Shown: positions 1 through 7,157 of the stretch, one piece after another
Numbering within the stretch: the stretch's first letter is position 1
How the letters are laid out: each line of letters starts with the position of its first letter
Source: Sulfurovum sp.
GTDB taxonomy: Bacteria; Campylobacterota; Campylobacteria; Campylobacterales; Sulfurovaceae
Direction of reading: 5' to 3'
NCBI GenBank assembly: GCA_030634925.1
Contig: DAOVZV010000037.1
Location: 1 to 8,232 of the forward strand
Length of the DNA: 8,232 bases
Position numbers and translations under genes: made by a program
Notes under the pieces: generated by a model
Told to the model about the DNA's origin: nothing
Database searches by the model: none
What the model saw: only the letters and a program-made list of their open reading frames with translations

Positions 1-1537
1 AGCTCGTATGTTGTCATCTATGCAGAGTCTCGAAGAGTCTCATCAGATAGAAGCAGAACTAAGAGAGGGCAAGATAAAACTACTATATCTAGCTCCTGAG
101 CGACTGATAAATGAGTATGTACTCAATATGCTTAGTCAAATACCTATCAATTTTTTCGTCATAGATGAAGCACACTGTGTGAGCCAATGGGGTCATGAGT
201 TTCGAGAAAATTATAGGAGACTATCTATACTCAAAGAGAGATTTCCAAGTACTCCAATCACGGCATTTACAGCTACTGCTACTTATAGTGTAGAGAGTGA
301 TATAGTAGCCAATCTAGGACTACAAAATCCAAAGATGGTTAGAGGTTCTCTTTTTCGTGACAATCTAACTATCAATGCCCAACACCGTATCAAAGATGGA
401 CGACTTCAACTATTGGAGTTTCTCAAAGGCTACAAAGGTGAAGCAGGTATCATATATACACTCTCACGCAAATCCACAGAGACTATAGCCGATTTCCTAA
501 ATACCCAAGGCATAGAAGCAAAGCCTTATCACGCAGGACTAGAGACATATCAGAAGAACAATACTTATAGTGATTTCGTCGCAGATAAAGTACAAATAGT
601 AGTAGCCACGATAGCATTTGGTATGGGGATAGACAAGAGTAATATCCGTTTTGTAGTGCATCTAAGTATGCCAAAGACACTAGAGAATTTCTATCAAGAG
701 ATTGGTAGGGCAGGAAGAGATGGAGTATCTTCAGAGACACTTTTGCTATTTTCAGCACAAGATATAGTCAATCAAAAGAGATTTATAGAGGAGTTACCAG
801 ATACTCCATACAAACAAAATGCCTTTGACAAGCTAGATAGTATGATACGATTTGCCAATTCAGAAAACTGTAGGCATCAGATAGTAGCATCATATTTTGA
901 TGAGAGATTGGCAGAGTGCAATACCAAATGCGACAACTGCACAGATACAGATAGCAAAAAGGTAGATATAACCACTCCATCACGCAAACTATTGTCTGCG
1001 ATATGGCGTACCAATCAAAACTTTGGACTACACTATGTCGTAGATGTACTCAAAGGAAGCAAAGACCAAAGAGTACTCAAAAATCAACACGACCAACTAT
1101 CTGTCTATAATATAGGAGAAGAGTACTCAAAACCACAATGGCTCACAATAGCTGATAAACTATTGGAGCTAAATGCTGTAAGTATAGGCGAGTTCAAGGT
1201 ATATAAGCTCACTCCATTTGGAGTAGAGATTATCAAAGGACTACACAAGATAGACCTCAAAGAGCAGAGATTAACAATTAAAAAAGCTTCACAAAAACAG
1301 AAAAATAGCTATTTTGATGATATGAATGTAGCAATATTTGACAAACTAAGAGAGCTAAGAACAGAGATAGCCAAGAAGAACAATATCCCACCATATATGG
1401 TATTTTCGGATAAGACTCTCAAAGATATGAGTGTCAAAGAGCCTCAAGACAAGATAGATATGCTACAAGTCCATGGTATAGGAGAAGTCAAGTACAAGAG
1501 ATATGGCAAGGCTTTTTTGGAGTTGATTAGAAATTAA
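1..1537 (+). CDS. recQ: ATP-dependent DNA helicase RecQ, 5' end outside the window
   Basis: This is the C-terminal 511 codons of a RecQ-family 3'-5' DNA helicase, which unwinds branched DNA in recombination and repair. The frame is open through the window edge (first full codon at 2), so the ATG at 8 is internal and the Walker A lysine lies upstream. Numbering from that Met, I see the DEAH box (53-56), the RecQ aromatic-rich loop SQWGHEF (59-65), motif III TAFTATAT (85-92), the second RecA-like domain with AFGMGID (203-209) and motif VI QEIGRAGRDG (230-239). Four zinc-binding cysteines (C288, C304, C308, C311) follow, then a winged-helix region (about 320-415) and a C-terminal HRDC domain (about 440-509). 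With about 90 residues missing, the total would fit the roughly 600-residue bacterial family. Nothing looks damaged. The stop lies 14 bp before speA, suggesting co-transcription although the functions are unrelated. Confidence 0.95.
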   Translation, partial: ARMLSSMQSLEESHQIEAELREGKIKLLYLAPERLINEYVLNMLSQIPINFFVIDEAHCVSQWGHEFRENYRRLSILKERFPSTPITAFTATATYSVESDIVANLGLQNPKMVRGSLFRDNLTINAQHRIKDGRLQLLEFLKGYKGEAGIIYTLSRKSTETIADFLNTQGIEAKPYHAGLETYQKNNTYSDFVADKVQIVVATIAFGMGIDKSNIRFVVHLSMPKTLENFYQEIGRAGRDGVSSETLLLFSAQDIVNQKRFIEELPDTPYKQNAFDKLDSMIRFANSENCRHQIVASYFDERLAECNTKCDNCTDTDSKKVDITTPSRKLLSAIWRTNQNFGLHYVVDVLKGSKDQRVLKNQHDQLSVYNIGEEYSKPQWLTIADKLLELNAVSIGEFKVYKLTPFGVEIIKGLHKIDLKEQRLTIKKASQKQKNSYFDDMNVAIFDKLRELRTEIAKKNNIPPYMVFSDKTLKDMSVKEPQDKIDMLQVHGIGEVKYKRYGKAFLELIRN

Positions 1538-1551
1538 TAAAAGGGAATTAT

Positions 1552-3396
1552 ATGAACGATTTTGGTTTAGATGTTTGGGGAGATGATAATTTTGTTATAA
1601 AAGATGATACGATAAATATCAATTATGCATCAAAGCCATCGCTATTGAAAATAACAAAAGATATACAAGAAAAAGGATATAAAGGTCCTCTGATTTTGCG
1701 TTTTCCTCATCTTATCAAAAAACAGATAACTACACTTTTTGATGCTTTTGATAGTGCGAGAGATGAGTTTGAGTATAGTGGTAAATTTCAGGCTGTTTTT
1801 CCTTTGAAAGTCAATCAATTTCCAAATTTTGTAGATAATCTTGTGAGTGTATCATCTGATTATAATTATGGATTAGAAGCAGGAAGCAAAGCAGAGCTGA
1901 TTATAGCTATGAGCAAGACTCCTTTGAATGCACCTATTACAGTCAATGGGTTCAAAGATAAAGAGATGATTTCATTGTGTTTTATCGCTTCACAAATGGG
2001 ACATAATATCACCATAACTATAGAGGGATTAGGTGAGCTTGAAACTATCATAGAGGTAGATAAAGAGTTTTCTAAAAGTATCAAAAACTATATACCTCCA
2101 AAGATAGGAATACGCATAAGACTACACAGTTCAGGCATCGGTATATGGGCAAAAAGTGGTGGATATAACTCCAAATTTGGTATGACATCTACAGAAGTAT
2201 TAGAAGCTTATGATATGCTAAAAAAACATAATCTACTCTCACAATTTTGGATGATACATTTTCATATAGGCTCACAAATGGGAGATATAGCTCCTCTCAA
2301 AAAGGCACTTAGGGAAGCTGGTAACATATACGCAGACCTCAAAAAGAGAGGTGCAGATGCACTAGGTGCTATCAATATCGGTGGAGGACTAGCATTAGAG
2401 TATAGCCAACACGAAGGCAAACAAGCTAGGAACTACTCTCTAAAAGAGTTTGCCAATGATGTAATATATCTAATGCAGTTTATATCTCAAAGCAAAGGTG
2501 TAGCAGAACCTGATATATTTACAGAATCAGGCAGGTTCATAGCAGGTACTCACGCTGTACTTATCGCTCCTGTGATTGAACTATTTTCACAAGATTATCA
2601 CGAAAAAAGTCTAAGACTCAAAGAGATTAATCCTCCTTTGATACAAGAGCTTTATGATTTGTGGATTAGTATCAAAAAAGAAAATGCCAAAGAGTATTTA
2701 CACGATGCACTAGACCAGATGGAGAGCCTATTGACTCTTTTTGATTTGGGATATATAGATTTGGAAGACCGTTCAAATACAGAGATATTGGTCAATCTAA
2801 TTATCAAAAAAGCTATAGTACTACTTAGAGATGAGAACCAAGATGAACTGAAAAAACTCCAAGACCGTATCCAAGAGAAATATCTTGTCAATTTTTCTGC
2901 GTTTCAATCATTGCCTGATTTTTGGGGATTGGCTCAACGATTTCCGATAGTACCACTAGACAAACTAGATACCAAGCCTACCAATCCATCTAGTATTTGG
3001 GATATAACTTGTGATAGTGATGGAGAGATAGCATTTGACCGTGAGTTACCTCTGTATCTACATGATATAAAAGTAGATGAAGATGAGTACTTTTTGGGCT
3101 TTTTCCTCACAGGTGCGTATCAAGAGATTTTGGGAATGAGACACAATTTATTTACACATCCAACAGAAGTTGTTATCAATTTCAATGAGAATGGAGAGTA
3201 TATTATGGATGATATCATCCCTGCTCAAAACTTGATGGATATATTGGATGATTTGGAATATAAGACATCTAGCATAGATAAAAGACTCAAATATCTGATA
3301 GAAGAGTCTTCTATACTAAATAGTAAAGAGAAAAGTGATATTTTGGGAAAACTTTATCTATATTTAAGCGAAAATAGCTATCTTAAGACAATTTAA
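1552..3396 (+). CDS. speA: Biosynthetic arginine decarboxylase
   Basis: PLP-dependent enzyme converting L-arginine to agmatine and CO2, the entry to putrescine/spermidine synthesis in bacteria lacking ornithine decarboxylase; expected to be cytosolic. The 614 residues are slightly shorter than E. coli SpeA (about 658). Visible motifs are the PLP-lysine segment FPLKVNQ (K86), YGLEAGSKAEL (106-116), the phosphate/cofactor region IHFHIGSQ (235-242), the glycine loop NIGGGL (275-280), TESGR (324-328), the active-site segment CDSDG with C487, and GMRHNLF (528-534) near the second-subunit active-site edge. The middle (about 350-460) is the helical insertion typical of the SpeA class, not found in the short diaminopimelate or ornithine decarboxylases. 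The start is an ATG preceded by AAGGGA at 1541-1546. Downstream agmatine-processing genes are not in the window. It sits between recQ and cysE with gaps of 14 and 24 bp, so it is probably part of one operon. Confidence 0.96.
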   Translation: MNDFGLDVWGDDNFVIKDDTININYASKPSLLKITKDIQEKGYKGPLILRFPHLIKKQITTLFDAFDSARDEFEYSGKFQAVFPLKVNQFPNFVDNLVSVSSDYNYGLEAGSKAELIIAMSKTPLNAPITVNGFKDKEMISLCFIASQMGHNITITIEGLGELETIIEVDKEFSKSIKNYIPPKIGIRIRLHSSGIGIWAKSGGYNSKFGMTSTEVLEAYDMLKKHNLLSQFWMIHFHIGSQMGDIAPLKKALREAGNIYADLKKRGADALGAINIGGGLALEYSQHEGKQARNYSLKEFANDVIYLMQFISQSKGVAEPDIFTESGRFIAGTHAVLIAPVIELFSQDYHEKSLRLKEINPPLIQELYDLWISIKKENAKEYLHDALDQMESLLTLFDLGYIDLEDRSNTEILVNLIIKKAIVLLRDENQDELKKLQDRIQEKYLVNFSAFQSLPDFWGLAQRFPIVPLDKLDTKPTNPSSIWDITCDSDGEIAFDRELPLYLHDIKVDEDEYFLGFFLTGAYQEILGMRHNLFTHPTEVVINFNENGEYIMDDIIPAQNLMDILDDLEYKTSSIDKRLKYLIEESSILNSKEKSDILGKLYLYLSENSYLKTI

Positions 3397-3420
3397 CCTA
3401 GAAATAAAGAGGTATTGTAA

Positions 3421-4122
3421 ATGAGTATATTTAGTCTTATCAAAGAGGACTTCCTAAATGTCAAACAGAACGACCCAGCTCTTCATTCCACATTTGAGCT
3501 GTTTTTTAATTATCCTGGTCTATGGGCTTTGTTGTTTCATAGATTAGCTCACGGATTGTACAAAAGAGGACTAAGATTTTTGCCTAGATTTATATCTGCC
3601 ATATCCAAATTTTTGACTGTTATAGATATTCATCCATCTGCTACATTTGGTAGGAGAGTATTTATAGACCATGGTACTGGTGTAGTGATAGGAGAGACTG
3701 CGATAATAGGAGATGATGTAATCATATACCAGCAAGTAACTCTAGGAGGAGTAAGTACCACCAAAGGCAAAAGACATCCAACACTAGAAAATGGTGTAGT
3801 CATAGGAGCTGGTGCAAAAGTATTGGGCAATATTACAATAGGAGAGAACTCAAAAGTCGGAGCAAACTCTGTAGTAGTCAAAGATGTACCAGCAGACTCT
3901 ACTGCTGTAGGAATACCTGCTAGAGTACTCAAAAGGGGATATGACAAAAATCCACTTAGCCACAACAAAATACCTGATGTAAATAAAGAGATATTTCAAT
4001 ATCTTCTAAAGAGAATACAAGTACTAGAAGATGCCTTACCCAAAAATAAACAACAAAGTATCCAAGAAAAAGACAATGAATTAGATGAGTTATATACCAA
4101 CTTTATACATAGTATGGATTAG
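3421..4122 (+). CDS. cysE: Serine O-acetyltransferase (short form)
   Basis: Transfers acetyl from acetyl-CoA to L-serine, giving O-acetylserine for cysteine synthase; cytosolic. At 233 residues it is shorter than E. coli CysE (273), mostly by trimming the N-terminal helical domain. The left-handed beta-helix of hexapeptide repeats runs from about 68 to 168. The catalytic residues are recognisable by spacing: D69 and H71 in DIHP, H84 in DHGTG, and H119 in KRHP. The 15-residue D-to-H and 35-residue H-to-H spacings equal those of E. coli D143, H158 and H193. The lysine-rich loop after VTLGG and the segment [10 protein letters not shown] (164-173) are also family-typical. The tail (about 185-233) is charged and helical and ends in Ser-Met-Asp, not the terminal isoleucine that docks into cysteine synthase in the E. 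coli complex. The ATG start has AAAGAGGT at 3406-3413 and lies 24 bp after speA. Confidence 0.94.
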   Translation: MSIFSLIKEDFLNVKQNDPALHSTFELFFNYPGLWALLFHRLAHGLYKRGLRFLPRFISAISKFLTVIDIHPSATFGRRVFIDHGTGVVIGETAIIGDDVIIYQQVTLGGVSTTKGKRHPTLENGVVIGAGAKVLGNITIGENSKVGANSVVVKDVPADSTAVGIPARVLKRGYDKNPLSHNKIPDVNKEIFQYLLKRIQVLEDALPKNKQQSIQEKDNELDELYTNFIHSMD

Positions 4123-4130
4123 AGAATATT

Positions 4131-4140
4131 TGGATATAAT
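4131..4140 (+). promoter_or_regulatory. Candidate -10 promoter element for the chorismate mutase-like gene
   Basis: TGGATATAAT just after the cysE stop carries a perfect TATAAT (4135-4140). A start about 7 nt downstream, near 4147, would leave a roughly 20-nt leader containing the AAAGGA site before the ATG at 4167. No clear -35 box is visible, as usual for Campylobacterota housekeeping promoters. It would give the small gene transcription independent of cysE. Inferred from sequence only. Confidence 0.5.
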
Positions 4141-4154
4141 ATTGAAATTTGATT

Positions 4155-4160
4155 AAAGGA
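4155..4160 (+). promoter_or_regulatory. Ribosome binding site deciding the start at 4167
   Basis: AAAGGA lies 6 nt before the ATG at 4167. It falls inside the reading frame if translation began at the upstream TTG at 4149, which itself has no Shine-Dalgarno-like sequence. This fixes ATG 4167 as the start. Confidence 0.7.
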
Positions 4161-4166
4161 ATAGTA

Positions 4167-4466
4167 ATGCAAATCAATAAATGTGATACACTTCAAGAAG
4201 CTAGAAATGAGATAGATATAGTAGATAAAGAGATAGTAGAGCTAATAGCAAAACGAAATGCCTATATCAAACAGATAGCAAAATTCAAGACAACTATAGA
4301 AGAGGTCAAAGCAGAAGATAGAATATCAGATATTATATCAAATGTAAGAGCTCAAGCTATATCTCTGGACCTATCACCAAATCTAATAAATGATTTATAT
4401 ATTAGGATGATAGATGAGATGGTAGAGAGTGAAATAGCAGAAGTCAAAAACGCAAATAGGTTTTAG
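4167..4466 (+). CDS. Small AroQ-class chorismate mutase / isochorismate pyruvate-lyase-like protein
   Basis: A 99-residue all-helical protein of the AroQ chorismate mutase fold. Chorismate mutases convert chorismate to prephenate for Phe/Tyr synthesis; the related PchB removes pyruvate from isochorismate. The opening CDTLQEARNEID with R13, then R30 in AKRNAYIKQIAKFK and K41, align by pattern with the catalytic arginines and lysine of PchB (R14, R31, K42). The DR segment after the flexible loop (51-52) also fits. At the position of the last-helix catalytic glutamine there appears to be a glutamate (E89), as in some eukaryotic chorismate mutases. The spacing CxxLxEAR and the AxFK motif look more like the PchB/stand-alone branch than the PheA-fused domain, but the substrate cannot be settled from this window, so no gene symbol is given. 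A longer reading from TTG 4149 is rejected. It follows cysE by 44 bp and probably has its own promoter. Confidence 0.75.
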   Translation: MQINKCDTLQEARNEIDIVDKEIVELIAKRNAYIKQIAKFKTTIEEVKAEDRISDIISNVRAQAISLDLSPNLINDLYIRMIDEMVESEIAEVKNANRF

Positions 4467-4472
4467 ACTTTT
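4443..4472 (+). terminator. Possible weak terminator hairpin at the end of the plus-strand unit
   Basis: GTCAAAAAC (4443-4451) and GTTTTAGAC (4460-4468) form a 9-bp stem with one mismatch and an 8-nt loop, followed by TTTT (4469-4472). It overlaps the last codons of the chorismate mutase-like gene. An alternative pairing, AGTCAAAA (4442-4449) with TTTTGACT (4469-4476), uses the same left arm. The stem is AT-rich and the T-run short, so termination would be weak. The site lies where the plus-strand genes meet the convergent lipoprotein gene. Confidence 0.35.
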
Positions 4473-4477
4473 GACTA

Positions 4478-4630
4478 TTAATCAGGAGTAACAGCACCTA
4501 CTGTGCTTCCTGCTACATCTATTGTAGTACTAACAGCAGTACCTGCAAGAGAGATTGGAGCTGTAATCAATTGAGTACATCCCGACAATAAGACCAAAGT
4601 TATGATTGAGTATATAGTTAATTTTTTCAT
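4478..4630 (-). CDS. Small (50-residue) lipoprotein
   Basis: The protein starts MKKLTIYSIITLVLLSGC: a charged N-terminus, a hydrophobic stretch and a lipobox LSGC with the lipidated cysteine at residue 18. Mature length would be only 33 residues, rich in Ala, Val, Thr and Gly (TAPISLAGTAVSTTIDVAGS) with no charged residue until the two acidic ones near the end. Threonine at position +2 is compatible with outer-membrane sorting in the E. coli rule. Tiny lipoproteins of this composition occur in other proteobacteria; function is unknown. A frame-open upstream ATG at 4699 would add 23 residues and overlap the end of the GGDEF-EAL gene, but it would bury the lipoprotein signal, so MKK at 4630 is preferred. 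There is no clear Shine-Dalgarno site, and a TACAAT box sits just ahead. The gene lies 58 bp downstream of the GGDEF-EAL gene and is convergent with the chorismate mutase-like gene, 11 bp apart. Confidence 0.7.
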   Translation of the reverse strand: MKKLTIYSIITLVLLSGCTQLITAPISLAGTAVSTTIDVAGSTVGAVTPD

Positions 4631-4636
4631 GGTGTA

Positions 4637-4645
4637 ATTGTACCA
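4637..4645 (-). promoter_or_regulatory. Candidate extended -10 promoter for the lipoprotein gene
   Basis: On the minus strand TGGTACAAT (4645 to 4637) is an extended -10 box. The six following bases (TACACC) lead directly to the ATG at 4630, so transcription starting 6-7 nt after the box would begin at or next to the start codon and give a leaderless mRNA. This fits the missing Shine-Dalgarno site. No -35 box is clear. Confidence 0.4.
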
Positions 4646-4688
4646 TTCTAAACTAAATATAGTTAATACTAGAAAAAGTGTACTTTTA

Positions 4689-6992
4689 TTAACTAACATT
4701 ATCTATCAGAAGTTTCTCTATCTCGTGTACTGGTTTTGGTTTTGAGTAGTAGTAACCTTGGATATTTTCACATCCCCCTCTCAGCATAAAATCTACTTGA
4801 TTTTTGGTCTCAACTCCCTCTGCTATAATCTCCAAATTGAAGTTTTTGGCTAGAGTTATGACACTTCTTACCAATGCTATAGAGTCTTTATCGTGTGGTA
4901 TATCTTGTACAAAACTACGGTCAATTTTTAGCTTATCAACTGGAAGTTGTTTGAGATAAGACAATGAAGAGTAGCCTGTACCAAAGTCATCTATAGAGAT
5001 ACTTAGACCTAGTTTCTTGATGTCTTCTAAAACAGTAATCATCTTCTCTCTACTTTTCATACTTTGACTCTCTAGTATTTCCAATTCTAACCTAGAAGCA
5101 TCATAATCCATATCAATAATCATATCTCTGATACTATCTACAAATAAATCATCTTCTAGTTCTATCGTAGAGGCATTGAATGATACTATACCAAAATCCA
5201 AACCTCTATCTATCCAATCTTTTGTGATTTTCATAGTCTCATAACGCATAAAAATACCTATCTGTCCTATCAGACCTATCTCTTCTGCAAAAGGTATAAA
5301 ATCATTTGGAAAAATCATTCCCTTTTCTGGATGTCTCCATCTGATAAGTGCTTCAAGACCTATTATCTTTTCTATTTTGGCATTCATTTTTGGTTGAAAA
5401 TATACTTCAAATTCTCTATTTTTGAATGCTCGTTTTATATCATTCTCCAATACAACTCTCTCTTGTGCTAATTGAGACATCTTTTTATTATAAAACCTAT
5501 AGCTATTTTTACCTGATTTTTTGACTTCATTCATAGCTGTATCTGCATTTTTGAGCAACTCTTCTGCTGTGTCACCATCAGCAGGATAGCTACTAATCCC
5601 TATACTAAATGTAGCATATAGTTCTATAGTATCTATATTGTGAATATCTTGCATCATTTTAACTATCTTTTTGGCTATAACTATCATATCATTATAGTCA
5701 ATATCCTCTACAAATATAGTAAATTCAGCTCCACCTGGCCTAGATATAGTATCACCACCTCGCAGATTGTTTTGTAATTTATTGGCTACTACCTTTAAAA
5801 GCTTATCACCTATATTGTGTCCATAAGTATCATTTATCTCTTTAAAACGGTCAAGGTCCAAACATACGACAAAGACATTGACCTCTTTACGCTTAGCAAA
5901 CTTCAAAAACTCTTGAAGTCTATCCATAAAAAGCACTCTATTAGGAAGATTGGTCAATCCATCATAATATGCAGAATAATACAACTCTTGAGTCTTTACT
6001 TTTATCTCATCTTCTAGTTTTTGGTTCTGTTCTTCTATGTATCTTTTGTATTTACTGATGTATATATAATAAGCAAAACCAATAATTAAAAAAGCTATAA
6101 AAAGAAGTGCTAATATAACCTTTTGAATTGTTTTGTCCCTAGAATAAAAATCAATATCACTCAGTTTCTTGGATAATATAAAATAACCCATCTCATTAGT
6201 ATTCATATCTTTGAGATGATATGTAGATAAAAATAAATTATTCTCATCATCTATGATATAGTTTGGAATATTTAGTAACTTCTGCTTGTACTTATGTTCA
6301 AATAAATTTACAAGAGTTTTACTCTCATCTAAATTAGATATATAGTAATCATATATAAACTTATTGGCAGAAGCTTTTGTAAGTTGCCTCTTGTAGGATT
6401 TATCTACAACGATTAGAGTATCAAACTTATTGTCTCTCATCTTTTGGGTAATAGAGTCAAAACTAGATATAGTCTCCATAATACCTATAAACTTTTTCTT
6501 ATAAAAGATAGGTACCATACTCTTGAATGTCATATCAAATTTTCCTGTACTTATAGAAGATATAACTTTGGGTGATTCAATCATCATCTTCACATCAATA
6601 CGACTATTTATCATACTATCACCATAATTTTTTGTCCAGCTTCTATAGATACTAACACCACGATTATCCAATACCTGAAACCAAAGATTTTTGAGTGAAG
6701 ACTCTTTTTGAAATATTTGAAAAAAATTATTAAATACTGTACTAGATATATTATTCTCTCTTAAACCTTTTTTGATTTTACAATTTTGAGAGAGTGCCAA
6801 AGAGACAAGTAAAATAGCCTCTTCTTTTTCATCAATAAGTATCTCTAAGTCACTTTTCATATCTTTTGAGACTTCCAGATATTTCTGAATAGACAAAGTT
6901 TTTTCACTTTGATATATATAAAAACACCCTACTCCAATATAAATAAAAAGTGCCGTAAGAATAATAGTTAAAGATTTATAGTTTATTTTCAT
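4689..6992 (-). CDS. Membrane-anchored sensor GGDEF-EAL protein, predicted cyclic di-GMP phosphodiesterase
   Basis: This 767-residue protein has a transmembrane helix at about 8-27, a periplasmic sensor of about 260 residues, a second helix at about 290-312, a charged coiled-coil linker (313-338), a GGDEF domain (about 340-500) and an EAL domain (about 512-765). The sensor resembles a double Cache (dCache) fold; its ligand is unknown. The GGDEF domain begins DGLTNLPNR (344-352) and keeps LDLDRFKEIND and GHNIGD, but the signature is GGAEF (420-424), lacking the acidic metal-binding residue, so cyclase activity is unlikely. The RxxD inhibitory-site motif (R411, D414) is kept. The EAL domain looks complete: EAL (547-549), N606, LELEILE with E638, DDFGTGYSS (668-676), K689, E725, E728 and Q745. 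The predicted role is therefore hydrolysis of cyclic di-GMP, tuned by a periplasmic signal. The start ATG has AGGAA at 7001-6997. It is divergent from the CZB gene and followed by the small lipoprotein gene. Confidence 0.93.
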   Translation of the reverse strand: MKINYKSLTIILTALFIYIGVGCFYIYQSEKTLSIQKYLEVSKDMKSDLEILIDEKEEAILLVSLALSQNCKIKKGLRENNISSTVFNNFFQIFQKESSLKNLWFQVLDNRGVSIYRSWTKNYGDSMINSRIDVKMMIESPKVISSISTGKFDMTFKSMVPIFYKKKFIGIMETISSFDSITQKMRDNKFDTLIVVDKSYKRQLTKASANKFIYDYYISNLDESKTLVNLFEHKYKQKLLNIPNYIIDDENNLFLSTYHLKDMNTNEMGYFILSKKLSDIDFYSRDKTIQKVILALLFIAFLIIGFAYYIYISKYKRYIEEQNQKLEDEIKVKTQELYYSAYYDGLTNLPNRVLFMDRLQEFLKFAKRKEVNVFVVCLDLDRFKEINDTYGHNIGDKLLKVVANKLQNNLRGGDTISRPGGAEFTIFVEDIDYNDMIVIAKKIVKMMQDIHNIDTIELYATFSIGISSYPADGDTAEELLKNADTAMNEVKKSGKNSYRFYNKKMSQLAQERVVLENDIKRAFKNREFEVYFQPKMNAKIEKIIGLEALIRWRHPEKGMIFPNDFIPFAEEIGLIGQIGIFMRYETMKITKDWIDRGLDFGIVSFNASTIELEDDLFVDSIRDMIIDMDYDASRLELEILESQSMKSREKMITVLEDIKKLGLSISIDDFGTGYSSLSYLKQLPVDKLKIDRSFVQDIPHDKDSIALVRSVITLAKNFNLEIIAEGVETKNQVDFMLRGGCENIQGYYYSKPKPVHEIEKLLIDNVS

Positions 6993-7016
6993 ATCATTCC
7001 TATTTTATTTATCCTT

Positions 7017-7022
7017 ATTGTA
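7017..7022 (-). promoter_or_regulatory. Candidate -10 box for the GGDEF-EAL gene
   Basis: TACAAT on the minus strand (7022 to 7017). A start near 7010 would give a leader of about 18 nt carrying the AGGAA ribosome site. It is the same hexamer as that proposed for the downstream lipoprotein gene. No -35 box is obvious in the AT-rich upstream sequence. Confidence 0.4.
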
Positions 7023-7063
7023 TCTTAATTTATATTTAGAATAATAGACTTTTTTAACTCTTC

Positions 7064-7110
7064 ATAACTTATTTTCTAATATAACTTATATTTATTATTA
7101 GATTAAGTTA
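7064..7110. repeat. Three copies of TAACTTA in the divergent promoter region
   Basis: TAACTTA occurs at 7065-7071 and 7082-7088 on the plus strand (each within the 9-mer ATAACTTAT, 17 bp apart). It occurs inverted as TAAGTTA at 7104-7110. The set ends 7 bp before the CZB -10 box and lies 42-93 bp upstream of the GGDEF-EAL -10 box, a position suited to an operator shared by both genes. The region is very AT-rich, so chance repeats are a real alternative. Confidence 0.3.
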
Positions 7111-7117
7111 AAAATAG

Positions 7118-7123
7118 TATAAT
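7118..7123 (+). promoter_or_regulatory. Candidate -10 box for the CZB gene
   Basis: A perfect TATAAT with a predicted start near 7130 gives a leader of about 28 nt that contains AAGGA (7146-7150), 7 nt before the ATG at 7158. The upstream stretch is AT-rich with no standard -35 box. Confidence 0.55.
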
Positions 7124-7157
7124 CTTTGCGTTAAATTATATACTAAAGGATAATTTT

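Noticed and set aside
3630..3968. A 112-codon open frame antisense to cysE
   Set aside because: It is fully inside a gene with clear catalytic motifs, its composition (Pro/Thr/Ser-rich) is typical of a shadow frame, and it has no supporting ribosome site.
4149..4166. An in-frame TTG at 4149 that would lengthen the chorismate mutase-like protein by six residues
   Set aside because: It has no ribosome site of its own and would read through the AAAGGA that serves the ATG at 4167.
4674..4687. AAAAGT/ACTTTT dyad right after the GGDEF-EAL stop, considered as a terminator
   Set aside because: It has six AT-rich pairs with only a two-base centre and would form a very weak hairpin.
4631..4699. A longer form of the lipoprotein starting at ATG 4699 on the minus strand
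   Set aside because: It would put 23 partly hydrophobic residues ahead of a complete lipoprotein signal peptide and overlap the end of the preceding gene.
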